64,000 bases of DNA from the NCBI GenBank assembly GCA_947493955.1, contig CANLSQ010000001.1, positions 1,914,572 through 1,978,571 on the forward strand. Reading direction: 5' to 3'. The stretch comes from an uncultured Sphingomonadaceae bacterium (GTDB lineage: Bacteria; Pseudomonadota; Alphaproteobacteria; Sphingomonadales; Sphingomonadaceae). The notes below the pieces were generated by a model. That model saw nothing but the letters and a program-made list of their open reading frames with translations. It was not told where the DNA came from and did not search any database. Both the position numbers and the translations under genes were made by a program. How positions within the stretch are numbered: position 1 is the first letter of the stretch; every line of letters starts with the position of its first letter. Below, piece by piece: positions 1 to 9,939 of the stretch.

Positions 1-2
1 AC

Positions 3-74
3 ACCTTCCTGTTTGCGGGAAACATTCCCGCGGCACGGCAAGTTCTGAGCGCCGTACCTTCTGGAGCGGTGTGA
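3..74 (+). CDS. C-terminal end of an unidentified protein, cut by the left edge
   Basis: One frame stays open from the window edge and ends in TGA. It gives 23 residues (TFLFAGNIPAARQVLSAVPS, then GAV). The other two + frames read less like protein here. The tail loosely recalls the segment before the catalytic-loop region of class 3 or coniferyl-type aldehyde dehydrogenases, which would mean the gene stops early. That resemblance is a guess from memory and too short to rely on. Confidence 0.3.
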   Translation, partial: TFLFAGNIPAARQVLSAVPSGAV

Positions 75-235
75 TATGCGGATGAATTGAGCTTGTATAA
101 TATAAGCTATCGATGACCATCATAAGCAAATATTATCATCTAAGTATCTGTTTATATTAGATAAATGTGAAAGGCCCATCCGGAACCCGGACAGGCTGAA
201 ACAGCGTTTTTTGCAATCATGGATCGGCTGTCATT

Positions 236-1150
236 TTACATGACTGGCGCCACTCCGGGAGGTGGGTCAGTGCGAATCTTATCACATAATGCAAAAAGAA
301 TATGCTCGCGCGGACATCCTTTCCGGGACAGGAAACCGATGGTCCGGCCATAGCCCGGATCATCAATCGCCACCATGTTTACATCCGGATTGGCCGCACC
401 CAAAAAGTTTCTCGCCAGCGCCGGGACCAACGTCGATCCAAATCCCTGGGTTATATAATGTGTCGCCGTCAGCAGGCTTGTCGCAGCGAGATCCTCAGGC
501 ATATCAATGCCGACATTCTTGCTGTCGCACAGTCGCAAAGTATCTTCGCGCAAGCAGTGATCTTCGTCCAGCAATACCAGTTCTTCAGCCGGTATCTCAT
601 TGGCAGAAATCTGGTCACGATTGGCCAGGCGATGGTTATTGGATACGGCCAGCAGCAGGTCTTCCCGAAATACCGGTGTGAAATTGGCTGAAGGATGGTC
701 CACCGGGCCACTGACCATTGCGATATCGATGCGGCGATTTTCCAGCTCCGATATCAACTGTTTGGTTGGCGCTTCCCGGAAAATCATTTTCATTTCCTTG
801 CTAAGATCCTTCACGGTTCCCGCCACATAAGGAACGATAAAAGGGGCCAAGGTCGGGAAGATGCCGATTTTCAAAGGAACAGATAGGGGGTCCCTATATT
901 CCGCCGCATAGTCTCTGATCTGACGCGCAGATTTCAGCATGTCTCTGGCTGTTTCGATAATCCGGTGACCCGCTTCCGTAGCCATCACCTTATGATTGGT
1001 ACGCGCAAAAATCTCCACGCCCAGCCGCTCTTCTAGCTTTTTGACCTGCGCCGACAGTGCGGGCTGAGACACATTGCAGGCTTCCGCGGCCCTGCCGAAA
1101 TTGAGATGCCTGTCAATGGCGGTTATATATTCCAGATCTCGTAGTTTCAT
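236..1150 (-). CDS. oxyR: OxyR-type hydrogen peroxide-sensing LysR regulator
   Basis: A 304-residue LysR-family regulator. It has an N-terminal winged HTH (about residues 1-60, with NFGRAAEACNVSQPALSAQV) and a periplasmic-binding-like sensor domain. Cysteines fall at residues 199 and 208 in the context DEDHCLREDTLRLC. This is the same spacing and numbering as the redox pair that forms the peroxide-dependent disulfide in E. coli OxyR, so peroxide sensing is well supported. Expected targets are catalase and peroxiredoxin genes, but none lies next to it inside this window. The gene is followed on its own strand by the clipped + strand gene at the left edge. Confidence 0.93.
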   Translation of the reverse strand: MKLRDLEYITAIDRHLNFGRAAEACNVSQPALSAQVKKLEERLGVEIFARTNHKVMATEAGHRIIETARDMLKSARQIRDYAAEYRDPLSVPLKIGIFPTLAPFIVPYVAGTVKDLSKEMKMIFREAPTKQLISELENRRIDIAMVSGPVDHPSANFTPVFREDLLLAVSNNHRLANRDQISANEIPAEELVLLDEDHCLREDTLRLCDSKNVGIDMPEDLAATSLLTATHYITQGFGSTLVPALARNFLGAANPDVNMVAIDDPGYGRTIGFLSRKGCPREHILFALCDKIRTDPPPGVAPVM

Positions 1151-1390
1151 TTGACCTCTCCCAAGATATTCTGGTTTCGCTCGGAGCGGCCACTAAGTTA
1201 CAATTTTCCGAAAATCTTTTGCCGAAGCCCGTAAATCCGAGGAACCGCAGATTGACCATCCCCACGCAGCGAGATCGGCAATGGCATGACAGGGTGGAAC
1301 ATGGTCACCGGACAAAACCGGCGAGTTAATGAATACCGAGAAGTCTGATACCTGATTGAAATATCTCTTGAAAATCTCAAAGATTCAACA

Positions 1391-2410
1391 TCACAAAACC
1401 GGCGGAGTGTGTTCCTTCAGAAATGCTGCAGCAGCGCCATATAATCCGGGCTCTTCATTGAAAAACTGCTTCACCGAAATTTGTTCCATCAGGGACTGAA
1501 AACGCCCTTTTGCCGTAAACCGATCGCGAAAGCCCGATGCGAGCAATTGATCCGCAATCCGGTTGCCCAGGCCGCCTGAAATCACAACAGCGCCTGACCC
1601 GTGGGCCAGTGCCATGTCTCCCGCAAAAGAACCCAGACACAGACAGAACCGGTCAAAAGCAGCGGCCGCCAGAGGGTCTTTGCCGCCAAGGGCCAGTTGC
1701 CACAAATCCTTGTCATCAAACGGCTGTGGCGTTTGTTCCTCAATCTCTGCCAGCACACGATAAATGGCCTGCAGGCCCGGGCCGGCCACAATCCGTTCTG
1801 CCGAAACCCGCCCGTGCTGTTTGCGCAAATTATGGAGCAAACGGTCTTCCAGTTCGTCATGCGGCGCAAAAGCGATATGGCCGCCTTCTGTTTCGGATAT
1901 ATGATATGCGCTGCCTGTTCTTAAAACATGCGCAACGCCAAGACCGGTACCCGGTCCAACGACAGTAATGGAATCTTCCCCGCTGATCATACTATCGGGT
2001 CCGCAAATATGCCCGAACTGATCATCGCCAAGCAGGGCAACCGCATGGCCAACCGCGCCGAAATCATTGACCAGACTGATCCGGTTCAGCTTCAGTTTCT
2101 CACGGATCAAACGGGGCCGGATCACCCAGCTGTTATTCGTAAGATGAAGGGCGTCCCCGTTTACGGGAGCGGCAATCGCAATCGCTCCGTCTTGGGGTAG
2201 TTCACGGCTGATCTCTCCGCCATATGCCTGCCATGCCATCTCCAGACTGGCATGGTCAGCGCTTTTCATTATAATTTGGTTTTCGACCCCGATTATCTGG
2301 CCTCTCTGGAGCGTGGCAATCGCGAAGCGCGCATGGGTTCCGCCAATATCGGCAACCACAATCTCTTCAGGCGTAACCGGCCAGTCTCCGTGGTTTTCCG
2401 GTAACATCAC
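1391..2410 (-). CDS. glk: Glucokinase (Glk family)
   Basis: A 339-residue cytoplasmic hexokinase-fold enzyme that phosphorylates glucose with ATP at the entry to glycolysis or the Entner-Doudoroff pathway. Visible family motifs are VVADIGGTHARFAIA (phosphate-1 loop), LVNDFGAVGHAVALL (catalytic Asp region), VVGPGTGLGVAHVL, and the glucose-binding ETEGGHIAFAP. It belongs to the E. coli Glk family rather than the ROK family. It lies 19 bases after polA on the same strand, so co-transcription with polA is possible. The second codon is also Met; either could be used. Confidence 0.95.
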   Translation of the reverse strand: MMLPENHGDWPVTPEEIVVADIGGTHARFAIATLQRGQIIGVENQIIMKSADHASLEMAWQAYGGEISRELPQDGAIAIAAPVNGDALHLTNNSWVIRPRLIREKLKLNRISLVNDFGAVGHAVALLGDDQFGHICGPDSMISGEDSITVVGPGTGLGVAHVLRTGSAYHISETEGGHIAFAPHDELEDRLLHNLRKQHGRVSAERIVAGPGLQAIYRVLAEIEEQTPQPFDDKDLWQLALGGKDPLAAAAFDRFCLCLGSFAGDMALAHGSGAVVISGGLGNRIADQLLASGFRDRFTAKGRFQSLMEQISVKQFFNEEPGLYGAAAAFLKEHTPPVL

Positions 2411-2429
2411 CGGGATTGCCCGGCATTAA

Positions 2430-5270
2430 TCAATGCGCCTCGTCCCAAGACTTGCCGGTTCCGATATCCACATCAAGCGGCACTGACAGTTTGACGGCTG
2501 GTTCTGCAGCCCCTGCCATCACCTTGCGAATGACTTCTGATGCTGCCTCCACATCACCGGCCGGAAGCTCGAACACCAGTTCATCGTGCACCTGCATGAG
2601 CATTTGAACATTACCCAGCCCGGCCCCAGCCAGCGCAGGGATCATCCGTGCCATCGCGCGTTTTATGATGTCGGCGCTTGTGCCCTGGATCGGGGCATTG
2701 ATGGCCGCACGCTCGCTGCCCTGACGTTCTGCCTGGTTAGCGGATTTCAAGCGCTCAAAATGGGTTTTGCGACCGAACAGCGTTTCCGTATAGCCGCTTT
2801 CCCGCGCCGCCTGCAGCGTTTCGGAAATATAGCGATTAATGCCGGGGAAGCGTTCAAAATAGGTGTCGATCATATCCTGCGCCTCGTCGGGATCGACCTC
2901 CAATCGCTTCGCGAGACCCCAGCGGGAAATGCCATAAAGAATAGCGAAGTTGATCGTTTTCGCTCGCGCGCGCGTATCGCGATCAACCGTGCCGAACAAT
3001 TCCTGCGCCGTGCGGTTATGAATGTCTTCTCCGGCGGCAAAGGCAGCCTTCAGCGTATCGACATCGGCGATATGCGCGGCCAGACGCAGCTCAATCTGGC
3101 TATAGTCGGCCGCCAGAATAACATTACCCGATGCCGCTACGAAAGCCTGCCGAATTTGCCGTCCGATTTCTGTACGGATCGGAATGTTCTGTAGGTTTGG
3201 TTCGGTGGAAGACAACCGGCCTGTCTGTGCGCCGCTAAGGGAATAGCTTGTATGCACCCTGCCCGTCTTGGCATTAATCTGTTCCTGGAGTGCATCAGTA
3301 TAGGTGGATTTGAGCTTCGATAGCTGCCGCCAGTCGACAACCTTTTGCGCTATCGGTTCGCCATCGCCGGCGAGTCTCTCCAGCACGGTCACATCTGTTG
3401 AATATTGGCCGCTCTTGCCTTTCTTACCGCCCTTCAGGCCGAGTTTGCCGAACAGGATTTCGCCCAGCTGTTTTGGGCTGCCGATCGAAAATGGCTCTCC
3501 GGCAAGGTCATGAATTTCCTTCTCAAGACTTTCCATGTTTTCGGCAAAGCTCTGCGACAACCGCGCCAGCTCTTCGCGATCGACCAGCACGCCGGTTTCT
3601 TCCATCTTGGCAATGACCGGGACCAGCGGACGGTCGACCATCTGATAGATGCGCGTCGCGCCTTCCGGGGCCATGCGCAGGCGCAAAATCTCCCACAGGC
3701 GAAGAGTGACGTCGGCATCCTCGGCAGCGTATTCCGTCGCCTTGTCGAGCGGGACTTCGGCGAAGGTGATCGCTTTCTTGCCCGTGCCGGTCAGCGATTT
3801 GAAACTGATACACTCATGGCCAAGATGCAGCTTGCTGAGTTCATCCATGCCGTGCCCGTGCAGGCCGGCATCGAGATTGAAACTCATCACCAATGTGTCG
3901 TCAAACGGGGTGATCTGAATGTCATGTTGGGCCAGCACGGTCATGTCATATTTCAGGTTCTGCCCAACCTTCAGCACCGCATCGTCCTCGAGCAGCGGCT
4001 TCAGTCGCGACAGCGCTTCCTCGGTCGGAATCTGTTTGGGAGATTCCGCAAACATATCCCCACTGCCGTGGCCAAGCGGGATGTAGCAAGCTTCATTGGG
4101 TCCGGTGGCCATACAGACACCAACAACCCGCGCGGTGACGCTTTCCAGGCTATCCGTCTCGACATCAACCGCCATCACGCCCTTCGCCTGCGCACGATCA
4201 ATCCATTTGTCGAGCGTCTCTAGATCCTGCACACATTCATAGGCATTGCGATCAATCGCTGGCGCTTCCACCGGTTTGGCTGCCGCTGCCGGAGCACTGT
4301 CACCAATACCGCCATCGACATCGGGATTTTGCGGTTCCGCCTGCCCGCCGCCGAGTTTCTTGAGCAACGAGTTAAACCCGTGATGGGTCAGAAATTCGCG
4401 CAAGGGGCCATCGGGAATATCCTGCAGCAGAAAACTGTCCAGGCTATCGGGCAGCGGGCAATCATCTTTCAACGTCACCAGCACCCGCGAAAGACGTGCC
4501 TGTTCGATATTCTCGAGAATATTCTCTTTCATCTTGGACTTTTTCATGTCCGGTGCAGCAGCGAGCACGGCTTCTATATCGCCATATTCGTTGATCAGCT
4601 TTGACGCGGTTTTCGGTCCAATGCCGGGGACGCCAGGAATATTGTCTGCGCTATCGCCCATCAGGCCGAGCACATCGCCCAACTTTTCCGGACCGACGCC
4701 GAATTTTTCTTCGACCGTCGCTTTGCCCATGCGGACATTTTTCATCGTATCGAGCATGTCGACCCGGCTGTCATCAAACGGCTCGATCAACTGCATCAGA
4801 TCTTTGTCGGATGAAACAATCGTGACTTTCCATCCCTCGGCCACTGCCGCCTTGGTGTAGCTGGCGATCATATCATCCGCCTCGACATTTTCTTCCTCGA
4901 TCAGCGGCAGCGAAAAGGCCCGCGTCGCATCGCGGATCATCGGAAATTGCGGGCGCAGGTCTTCCGGCGGTTCGGGCCGGTGCGCCTTATATTCGCTGTA
5001 AAGCTCGTTACGGAAGCTCTGGGACGACTTGTCCAGCACCACCGCCATATGGGTCGGACCATCGGACTTGTGCAGCTCATCCGCCAGTTTCCAGAGCATG
5101 GTTGTGTAACCATAGACGGCACCGACGGGTTCACCGTGAATATTGGTGAGGGGCGGCAAGCGGTGATAGGCCCTGAAAATATAGGCCGAACCGTCGACCA
5201 GATAGAGATGTTTTTGTTTATCGGAACCGTTGTCGGACGGCGAAGGGTCGGAAGAATCTGTATCTGTCAT
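2430..5270 (-). CDS. polA: DNA polymerase I
   Basis: A full-length three-domain Pol I (946 residues from this ATG; a GTG four codons upstream at 5282 would give 950). The 5' nuclease domain spans about residues 20-300. The proofreading domain is intact: motif I AVDVETD near 371, motif II QNLKYD near 441 and motif III YAAEDAD near 518. The polymerase domain has motif A DYSQIELR near 726, motif B RARAKTINFAILYG near 771 and motif C MQVHDELVFE near the C-terminus. An Ala/Pro-rich linker near 328-345 separates the first two domains. No clear Shine-Dalgarno marks the start; ATG is preferred over GTG. Confidence 0.97.
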   Translation of the reverse strand: MTDTDSSDPSPSDNGSDKQKHLYLVDGSAYIFRAYHRLPPLTNIHGEPVGAVYGYTTMLWKLADELHKSDGPTHMAVVLDKSSQSFRNELYSEYKAHRPEPPEDLRPQFPMIRDATRAFSLPLIEEENVEADDMIASYTKAAVAEGWKVTIVSSDKDLMQLIEPFDDSRVDMLDTMKNVRMGKATVEEKFGVGPEKLGDVLGLMGDSADNIPGVPGIGPKTASKLINEYGDIEAVLAAAPDMKKSKMKENILENIEQARLSRVLVTLKDDCPLPDSLDSFLLQDIPDGPLREFLTHHGFNSLLKKLGGGQAEPQNPDVDGGIGDSAPAAAAKPVEAPAIDRNAYECVQDLETLDKWIDRAQAKGVMAVDVETDSLESVTARVVGVCMATGPNEACYIPLGHGSGDMFAESPKQIPTEEALSRLKPLLEDDAVLKVGQNLKYDMTVLAQHDIQITPFDDTLVMSFNLDAGLHGHGMDELSKLHLGHECISFKSLTGTGKKAITFAEVPLDKATEYAAEDADVTLRLWEILRLRMAPEGATRIYQMVDRPLVPVIAKMEETGVLVDREELARLSQSFAENMESLEKEIHDLAGEPFSIGSPKQLGEILFGKLGLKGGKKGKSGQYSTDVTVLERLAGDGEPIAQKVVDWRQLSKLKSTYTDALQEQINAKTGRVHTSYSLSGAQTGRLSSTEPNLQNIPIRTEIGRQIRQAFVAASGNVILAADYSQIELRLAAHIADVDTLKAAFAAGEDIHNRTAQELFGTVDRDTRARAKTINFAILYGISRWGLAKRLEVDPDEAQDMIDTYFERFPGINRYISETLQAARESGYTETLFGRKTHFERLKSANQAERQGSERAAINAPIQGTSADIIKRAMARMIPALAGAGLGNVQMLMQVHDELVFELPAGDVEAASEVIRKVMAGAAEPAVKLSVPLDVDIGTGKSWDEAH

Positions 5271-5349
5271 AGCGACAATCACTAGCAGCGCAGACAGTGC
5301 CCGTCATCGCTAATTTGCAGAGCGGATTTCAGAAAGCTTCGAGCCCGGA

Positions 5350-6210
5350 TCAGACCGATATTTGTATCCTGCCAGAGCTATTGCCCGCTTCGTAAAAAGG
5401 CCGAGGCTTTGCCCGCATACCGTGCGTATAGAGCACGCATTGATTGCGGCCGCGCCGCTTGGCTTCAAACAGAGCGCTATCCGCATTGCGCATTGGCAAG
5501 GCGCGCTCCTCATAGGAAGACACACCGGTCAGGCCTATACTCACCGTAATGCGGTGCGGAATACCTTCCTGCGGCTCGAACAATGTGCTTTCAATTTCAT
5601 GCCGGATCATCTCTCCGATAATCTCGCCCTCGGTTTCGCAGGTATCCGGCAGCAATACGCCAAATTCCTCGCCACCAATCCGGCCGACCAGATCATTCTT
5701 CCGCAAGATGCGCCTGAAAACCGATGCCATCAGGATCAGCGCCTTATCCCCGACAGGATGACCATAGCCGTCGTTGATATTCTTGAAATGATCGGCGTCG
5801 ATAATCATCAGGACATTATTGACCGACTTCATGCGCCGCTCATCAAACAGCTTGATGAAATATTCCCGGTTGGCGAGACCGGTCAGGCCATCAATATTGG
5901 CCTTGCGCTGTAAATCCTTGTTCACCTGCTGCAGCTTTTCCTGCGTCACTTTCAGCTCATCCGCCATATCGATCAGCTGTTTGCGCTGGTTGATAAAATA
6001 GAAATTGGCCGGAAGGCAGATCACCCATGGTATCAGGAAAGCCATGGTCATGACGTTCCAGAAATTGCTATCAACACCGAAGATCAGCAGATAGGCAATC
6101 GCGGTCACCGCAAAGGCCGACAACACTTCTGTTGCCGACAGCATACCGATCTGCCGCGCTGGAGATAATTTCGAGATGACTTCGTTCATTCTGCTCAGGA
6201 TAAAGCCCAT
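5350..6210 (-). CDS. Membrane-anchored diguanylate cyclase (GGDEF)
   Basis: A 286-residue protein with two or three hydrophobic segments (about residues 25-75), a short coiled stretch, and a C-terminal GGDEF domain beginning at IDGLTGLANR. The active-site signature is GGEEF (179-183), preceded by an RKND I-site (170-173). It should therefore make c-di-GMP from GTP and be product-inhibited. There is no recognisable extracellular sensor domain; the input may come through the membrane segments. A second Met at residue 8 is an alternative start. It stands alone, upstream of and divergent from nothing obvious. Confidence 0.9.
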   Translation of the reverse strand: MGFILSRMNEVISKLSPARQIGMLSATEVLSAFAVTAIAYLLIFGVDSNFWNVMTMAFLIPWVICLPANFYFINQRKQLIDMADELKVTQEKLQQVNKDLQRKANIDGLTGLANREYFIKLFDERRMKSVNNVLMIIDADHFKNINDGYGHPVGDKALILMASVFRRILRKNDLVGRIGGEEFGVLLPDTCETEGEIIGEMIRHEIESTLFEPQEGIPHRITVSIGLTGVSSYEERALPMRNADSALFEAKRRGRNQCVLYTHGMRAKPRPFYEAGNSSGRIQISV

Positions 6211-6332
6211 AGATTGCGAGCCTGTGCAATTTCATAGTTAAAGGCCTGCCGCAGAAATGGCGGACTTTGGGTCCAATTTCTCCAAAACTGGTTAACAGAC
6301 AGGCATCAGTTTACCTTATCCGGTAACTGCCC

Positions 6333-6401
6333 GATCAGAATTGGCCGATCAGGATTGGCCGATCACAGCTAGCCAATCAAAGCTGACCGGTCAGTGCTGC
6401 C
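6333..6401. repeat. Degenerate 14-bp tandem repeat overlapping the end of a LysR gene
   Basis: Consecutive units read GATCAGAATTGGCC (6333), GATCAGGATTGGCC (6347), GATCACAGCTAGCC (6361), AATCAAAGCTGACC (6375) and a shorter GGTCAGTGCTGCC (6389). The first two are nearly identical and later ones drift. The array covers the stop codon and last codons of the LysR gene that ends at 6377, so unit gain or loss could alter its C-terminus. Confidence 0.7.
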
Positions 6402-7270
6402 TTGTTGTCGCGCAGCACCATTTCGGCAAAATCCATAAATGCCTTCACCCGGGCCGTACGACGCAGGTCATCATGGGTGAGTATCCAGATATCGCGTGAT
6501 GGTGTCGGGTCACGCCGGGTCGCCCGGACCAGATCAGGCGTATTGTCACCAGCGATACAGGGAATCATCACCAATCCCATCGCTGCCCTCGCCATTTCAA
6601 TCTGCAGCCCTATGCTGCCGAAATTCCCCCATACCGGCACGCGGGCAAATTCGGTGTCCCGCGTCCAGTCGGGGAACCGGCTTTCCCGATCCGTCCAGCC
6701 GAGCCAGCGGGCCTGTTCCGGGGCATTCACAAAATCATGCCGGGCGAGATAATCGGGATGGGCATAGATCGATGTCGTATAGGCAAACAGGCGCTTGCCA
6801 ACCAAAGTATCGGGCGGATTATTGTCCATGCGAATAGCAATATCAGCCTCTCTCCGGGCGACATCAAGCAGGTCATAGCTTGTCAGTATTTCCAGCTCCA
6901 GTCCGGGATAGGTATCGCAAAATTCCGGCAGGCGCGCAGCAAACATCGACGTCGCAAATGGTTCCGCCATGGTTACCCGAATGGTCCCTGTTAACTCATT
7001 ATCGCGCCCGGCAATATGCCGCTCCACCGTCAACAGATTGTCTGCAAATAATCCCGCTGCTTGCGCCAGATCTTCCCCGGCCGACGTCGGAAAATAACCT
7101 TCCGGGCGCCTTTCGAATAAAGTGACGCCCAGCGATTTTTCCAGCTGCTCAATCCGCCGGCTGACCGTGCTGTGATGAACACCCAGACTTTTTGCGGCAG
7201 CACGGATCGTTCCGCCGCTCTTCACTTCGCGAAAGGTCTTGATGTCTTCCCAATCCAAATCGCTCTCCAT
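6377..7270 (-). CDS. LysR-family transcriptional regulator
   Basis: A roughly 297-residue LysR regulator. Its HTH (GGTIRAAAKSLGVHHSTVSR) is followed by a LysR substrate-binding domain. The ATG at 7270 is chosen; an upstream GTG at 7288 would add six residues. The ligand is unknown. It is divergent from the MAPEG and DUF1993 genes across a 150-base gap, the classic layout for a LysR regulator controlling its divergent neighbour. That regulatory link is inference. The 3' end lies in a 14-bp tandem repeat. Confidence 0.88.
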   Translation of the reverse strand: MESDLDWEDIKTFREVKSGGTIRAAAKSLGVHHSTVSRRIEQLEKSLGVTLFERRPEGYFPTSAGEDLAQAAGLFADNLLTVERHIAGRDNELTGTIRVTMAEPFATSMFAARLPEFCDTYPGLELEILTSYDLLDVARREADIAIRMDNNPPDTLVGKRLFAYTTSIYAHPDYLARHDFVNAPEQARWLGWTDRESRFPDWTRDTEFARVPVWGNFGSIGLQIEMARAAMGLVMIPCIAGDNTPDLVRATRRDPTPSRDIWILTHDDLRRTARVKAFMDFAEMVLRDNKAALTGQL

Positions 7271-7423
7271 CCCTGCGACCGTTTCCACAGGTTAATGCTA
7301 GCGCAAAGCGACAGCAAATGCATGGCTCATTTTTGCACAATAAGGGTGCATATACTCTTTTGGACTTTGTATTTTTGAGCCGGTAACGAACAAAGATATA
7401 ACAAGGCTATTGGGAGAAACCGT

Positions 7424-7840
7424 ATGACTGTACCGATTATTTCCGCTTATGCTGGCGGCCTACTGATCATCCTGCAAGCCGTGCTCATGGTTCTGACCGG
7501 ATTACACCGTGCCAAAGCCGGGATTAATCTGGGCGTTGGCGATGATCCGGTTATGGAACGAAAAATCCGGCGCCATGGCAATCTGGCAGAAAATGCGGGC
7601 CTGTTTGTTGCGGTTCTGGCCATCGCAGAGATGACTGTAGTACCCTCCTCGACAATCATGATCATCGCGATCGCCTTTGTGGTTGCACGCTTTTCGCATG
7701 CCATCGCGCTATCCACGGAAGCCGGATCACATGGCGCAAAAGGCGGCAAGATATTCGTTCTCGCACGCGTCATCGGTGCATTTGGCACATTGCTTTGCTT
7801 TGTCGCACTTGGCGGATTTCTGCTTTTAAATCTTATGTAG
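7424..7840 (+). CDS. MAPEG-family membrane protein
   Basis: A 138-residue protein with four hydrophobic segments and the MAPEG hallmarks VMERKIRRHGNLAENAGLF and VARFSHAIALST. MAPEG proteins are small membrane enzymes, some with glutathione transferase or peroxidase activity; bacterial members are mostly uncharacterised. The gene is preceded by GGGAGAA a few bases before the ATG, a good ribosome binding site. It is followed 45 bases later by a DUF1993 gene on the same strand, so the two probably form a transcription unit. Confidence 0.88.
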   Translation: MTVPIISAYAGGLLIILQAVLMVLTGLHRAKAGINLGVGDDPVMERKIRRHGNLAENAGLFVAVLAIAEMTVVPSSTIMIIAIAFVVARFSHAIALSTEAGSHGAKGGKIFVLARVIGAFGTLLCFVALGGFLLLNLM

Positions 7841-7885
7841 GTACGCATTACCGATCGGCATCATCACTTTCATCAAGGATATCAA

Positions 7886-8401
7886 ATGACTGTACAACTT
7901 TCCCACATCTTCAAATCCTCCACCGCGCAGGCTTTTCGCGGACTGACCAACATTCTGGAGAAAGCCAAGGCTCATGCAGAGACGACAGAGGCATCCGAAG
8001 AAGCCTTCATGGAAAACCGGCTGTTCCCCGACATGCATGAAATGAAATGGCAGGTGCAGATGATCACCGAATTTGCCGTCCGCGGTGCAGCGCGCATGGA
8101 AGGTGTCGCCACCGACGATCTGCCCAACCTGCCAATGGAAGGCGAGACGTTTGACGCCCTGATCGCCCGCGTTGCGGAATGTGGAGCGACTGTGGCCAAG
8201 GCCGATGACGCGACCATCGATGGCAATGAAACCATGATGATTTCGATGCCGATCGGCCCGGATCAAACCATGGACCTCGACGGCAAAACCTATGTCCTGA
8301 GCTTTTACCTCCCCAACCTGCTATTCCATGTCACCACCACCTACAACCTGCTGCGCATGCAGGGCGTGGCCGTGGGTAAGAAGGATTATATGGGAATCTA
8401 A
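7886..8401 (+). CDS. DUF1993 family protein
   Basis: A 171-residue soluble protein matching the DUF1993 pattern: an early ENRLFPDMHEMKWQVQMITE segment and a late LPNLLFHVTTTYNLLRMQGV segment. Both resemble the helices of DinB-like four-helix bundles. The second segment keeps a His in the FHVTTTYNLLR context. No enzymatic role is established for the family. It is the second gene behind the MAPEG gene and may share its promoter and its LysR regulator. Confidence 0.85.
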   Translation: MTVQLSHIFKSSTAQAFRGLTNILEKAKAHAETTEASEEAFMENRLFPDMHEMKWQVQMITEFAVRGAARMEGVATDDLPNLPMEGETFDALIARVAECGATVAKADDATIDGNETMMISMPIGPDQTMDLDGKTYVLSFYLPNLLFHVTTTYNLLRMQGVAVGKKDYMGI

Positions 8402-8408
8402 ATGACTT

Positions 8409-8426
8409 GGCGGGTCTTGATCCGCC
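8409..8426. terminator. Weak hairpin between converging genes
   Basis: GGCGGGT-CTTG-ATCCGCC forms a 7-bp stem (one G-T pair) with a four-base loop. It lies between the end of the DUF1993 gene and the end of rimO. There is no T-run on either side, so it is at best a weak bidirectional terminator. Confidence 0.35.
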
Positions 8427-8432
8427 CAGATG

Positions 8433-9800
8433 TCAGCCTGACACCGGTGCCCCAAACAGATCGTGGGCGTCGGCGTCTTCGATCTCGACATCTATAATAT
8501 CACCAACCGCAACCTCAGCGCTGACGTTGCGCAGGAAGACATTGCCGTCAATTTCCGGGGCATCAGCCTGTGACCGGGCGGTTGCACCAATGTCGCCATC
8601 TTCATCCGGATCACCGATTTCATCGATGATGACGGGCAGCGTGCGGCCCACTTTGGCTTGCAGTCGCGCGGCGCTGATCGCAGCGGTTTTTTCCATCAGG
8701 CGCTGATAGCGCTCTTCCTTCACTTCTTCCGGCACAGCGCCGTCGAGCACGTTGGCCGCGGCACCCTCCACCGGTTCAAAGCGGAAGCCGCCGACCCGGT
8801 CGAGCTGCGCTTCTTCCAGCCAGTCGAGCAGATATTGGAAATCCTCTTCCGTCTCTCCCGGGAAGCCAACCACGAAGGTCGAGCGGATGGTGAGGTCCGG
8901 GCAGATATCGCGCCAGCTTTTCACCCGCTGCAAGACTTTCGCCTCGTTGGCCGGGCGCTTCATGCGTTTCAGCACATTGGGCGCGGCATGCTGGAAGGGA
9001 ATATCAAGATAAGGCGTGATCTTGCCCTCGGCCATTAGCGGGATGACCTTGTCGACATGCGGATAGGGATAGACATAGTGCAGCCGCGTCCAAACGCCGA
9101 GTTCGCCGAGCGCCACCGCCAGGTCGGTCATATGCGCCCGCACTTCGCGGCCCTGCCCGATCGGGCCATTCCAGATTTGCGGCTTGTGCCGGATATCGAC
9201 GCCATAAGCCGAGGTGTCCTGGCTGATGACCAGTAATTCTTTGGTCCCGTTGGCGACAAGCTTTTCCGCTTCACGCAGGATCGCATCGGGACGCCGCGAG
9301 ACCAGGTCGCCGCGCAGCGACGGGATGATGCAGAAGGAACAGCGATGGTTGCAGCCTTCAGAAATCTTCAAATAGCTATAATGGCGCGGTGTCAGTTTCA
9401 GGCCGGCATCAGGGACCAGATCAACAAACGCGCCGCGTGCCGCCGGAGCCGCCGCATGCACCGCCGTAACGACATCCTCATATTGATGCGCGCCGGTTAC
9501 CGCCAGCACTTCGGGGAAGCGCGCACGGATCGCATCGGCTTCATTGCCCATGCAGCCAGTGACGATCACCCGGCCATTTTCAGCCATGGCCTCACCAATG
9601 GCTTCCAGCGACTCTTCCTTCGCGCTGTCGAGAAATCCGCAGGTATTGACCAGCACCACATCTGCACCGGAATAATCCGGCGACATCTGATAGCCGTCAG
9701 AGCGCAGCTGTGTCAGAATGCGTTCGCTATCGACCAGCGCCTTGGGACAGCCAAGGGACACCATGCCGACTTTGGGCGGAGAAGGAATTGCGGTTGCCAT
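8433..9800 (-). CDS. rimO: Ribosomal protein S12 methylthiotransferase RimO
   Basis: A radical-SAM methylthiotransferase that modifies the conserved aspartate of ribosomal protein S12. The N-terminal UPF0004 domain carries [20 protein letters not shown] and VTGCMG, which together provide the three cysteines of the auxiliary cluster. The radical-SAM motif is [16 protein letters not shown] (CxxxCxxC). A TRAM domain ends the protein ([19 protein letters not shown]). The start is set at the Met of [12 protein letters not shown]; an upstream Met would add 13 residues lacking family character. The KALVDSE context and length separate it from MiaB. Confidence 0.95.
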   Translation of the reverse strand: MATAIPSPPKVGMVSLGCPKALVDSERILTQLRSDGYQMSPDYSGADVVLVNTCGFLDSAKEESLEAIGEAMAENGRVIVTGCMGNEADAIRARFPEVLAVTGAHQYEDVVTAVHAAAPAARGAFVDLVPDAGLKLTPRHYSYLKISEGCNHRCSFCIIPSLRGDLVSRRPDAILREAEKLVANGTKELLVISQDTSAYGVDIRHKPQIWNGPIGQGREVRAHMTDLAVALGELGVWTRLHYVYPYPHVDKVIPLMAEGKITPYLDIPFQHAAPNVLKRMKRPANEAKVLQRVKSWRDICPDLTIRSTFVVGFPGETEEDFQYLLDWLEEAQLDRVGGFRFEPVEGAAANVLDGAVPEEVKEERYQRLMEKTAAISAARLQAKVGRTLPVIIDEIGDPDEDGDIGATARSQADAPEIDGNVFLRNVSAEVAVGDIIDVEIEDADAHDLFGAPVSG

Positions 9801-9939
9801 GATGGCAGCGCCCTTACCTGCTATTTTCCGATGAGTCACGCCTCCAATGGCCCGGTACCTTGGTCCAACCTGCCGTTAGCTGGTTTTTTCAGCGATTTCG
9901 GTGTAAAAACAATCTGTTCATAAAATCAGGGAGGATGGA

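Noticed and set aside
1198..1380. A 60-codon frame between glk and oxyR
   Set aside because: No ribosome binding site and no recognisable pattern; the region is a plain intergenic gap.
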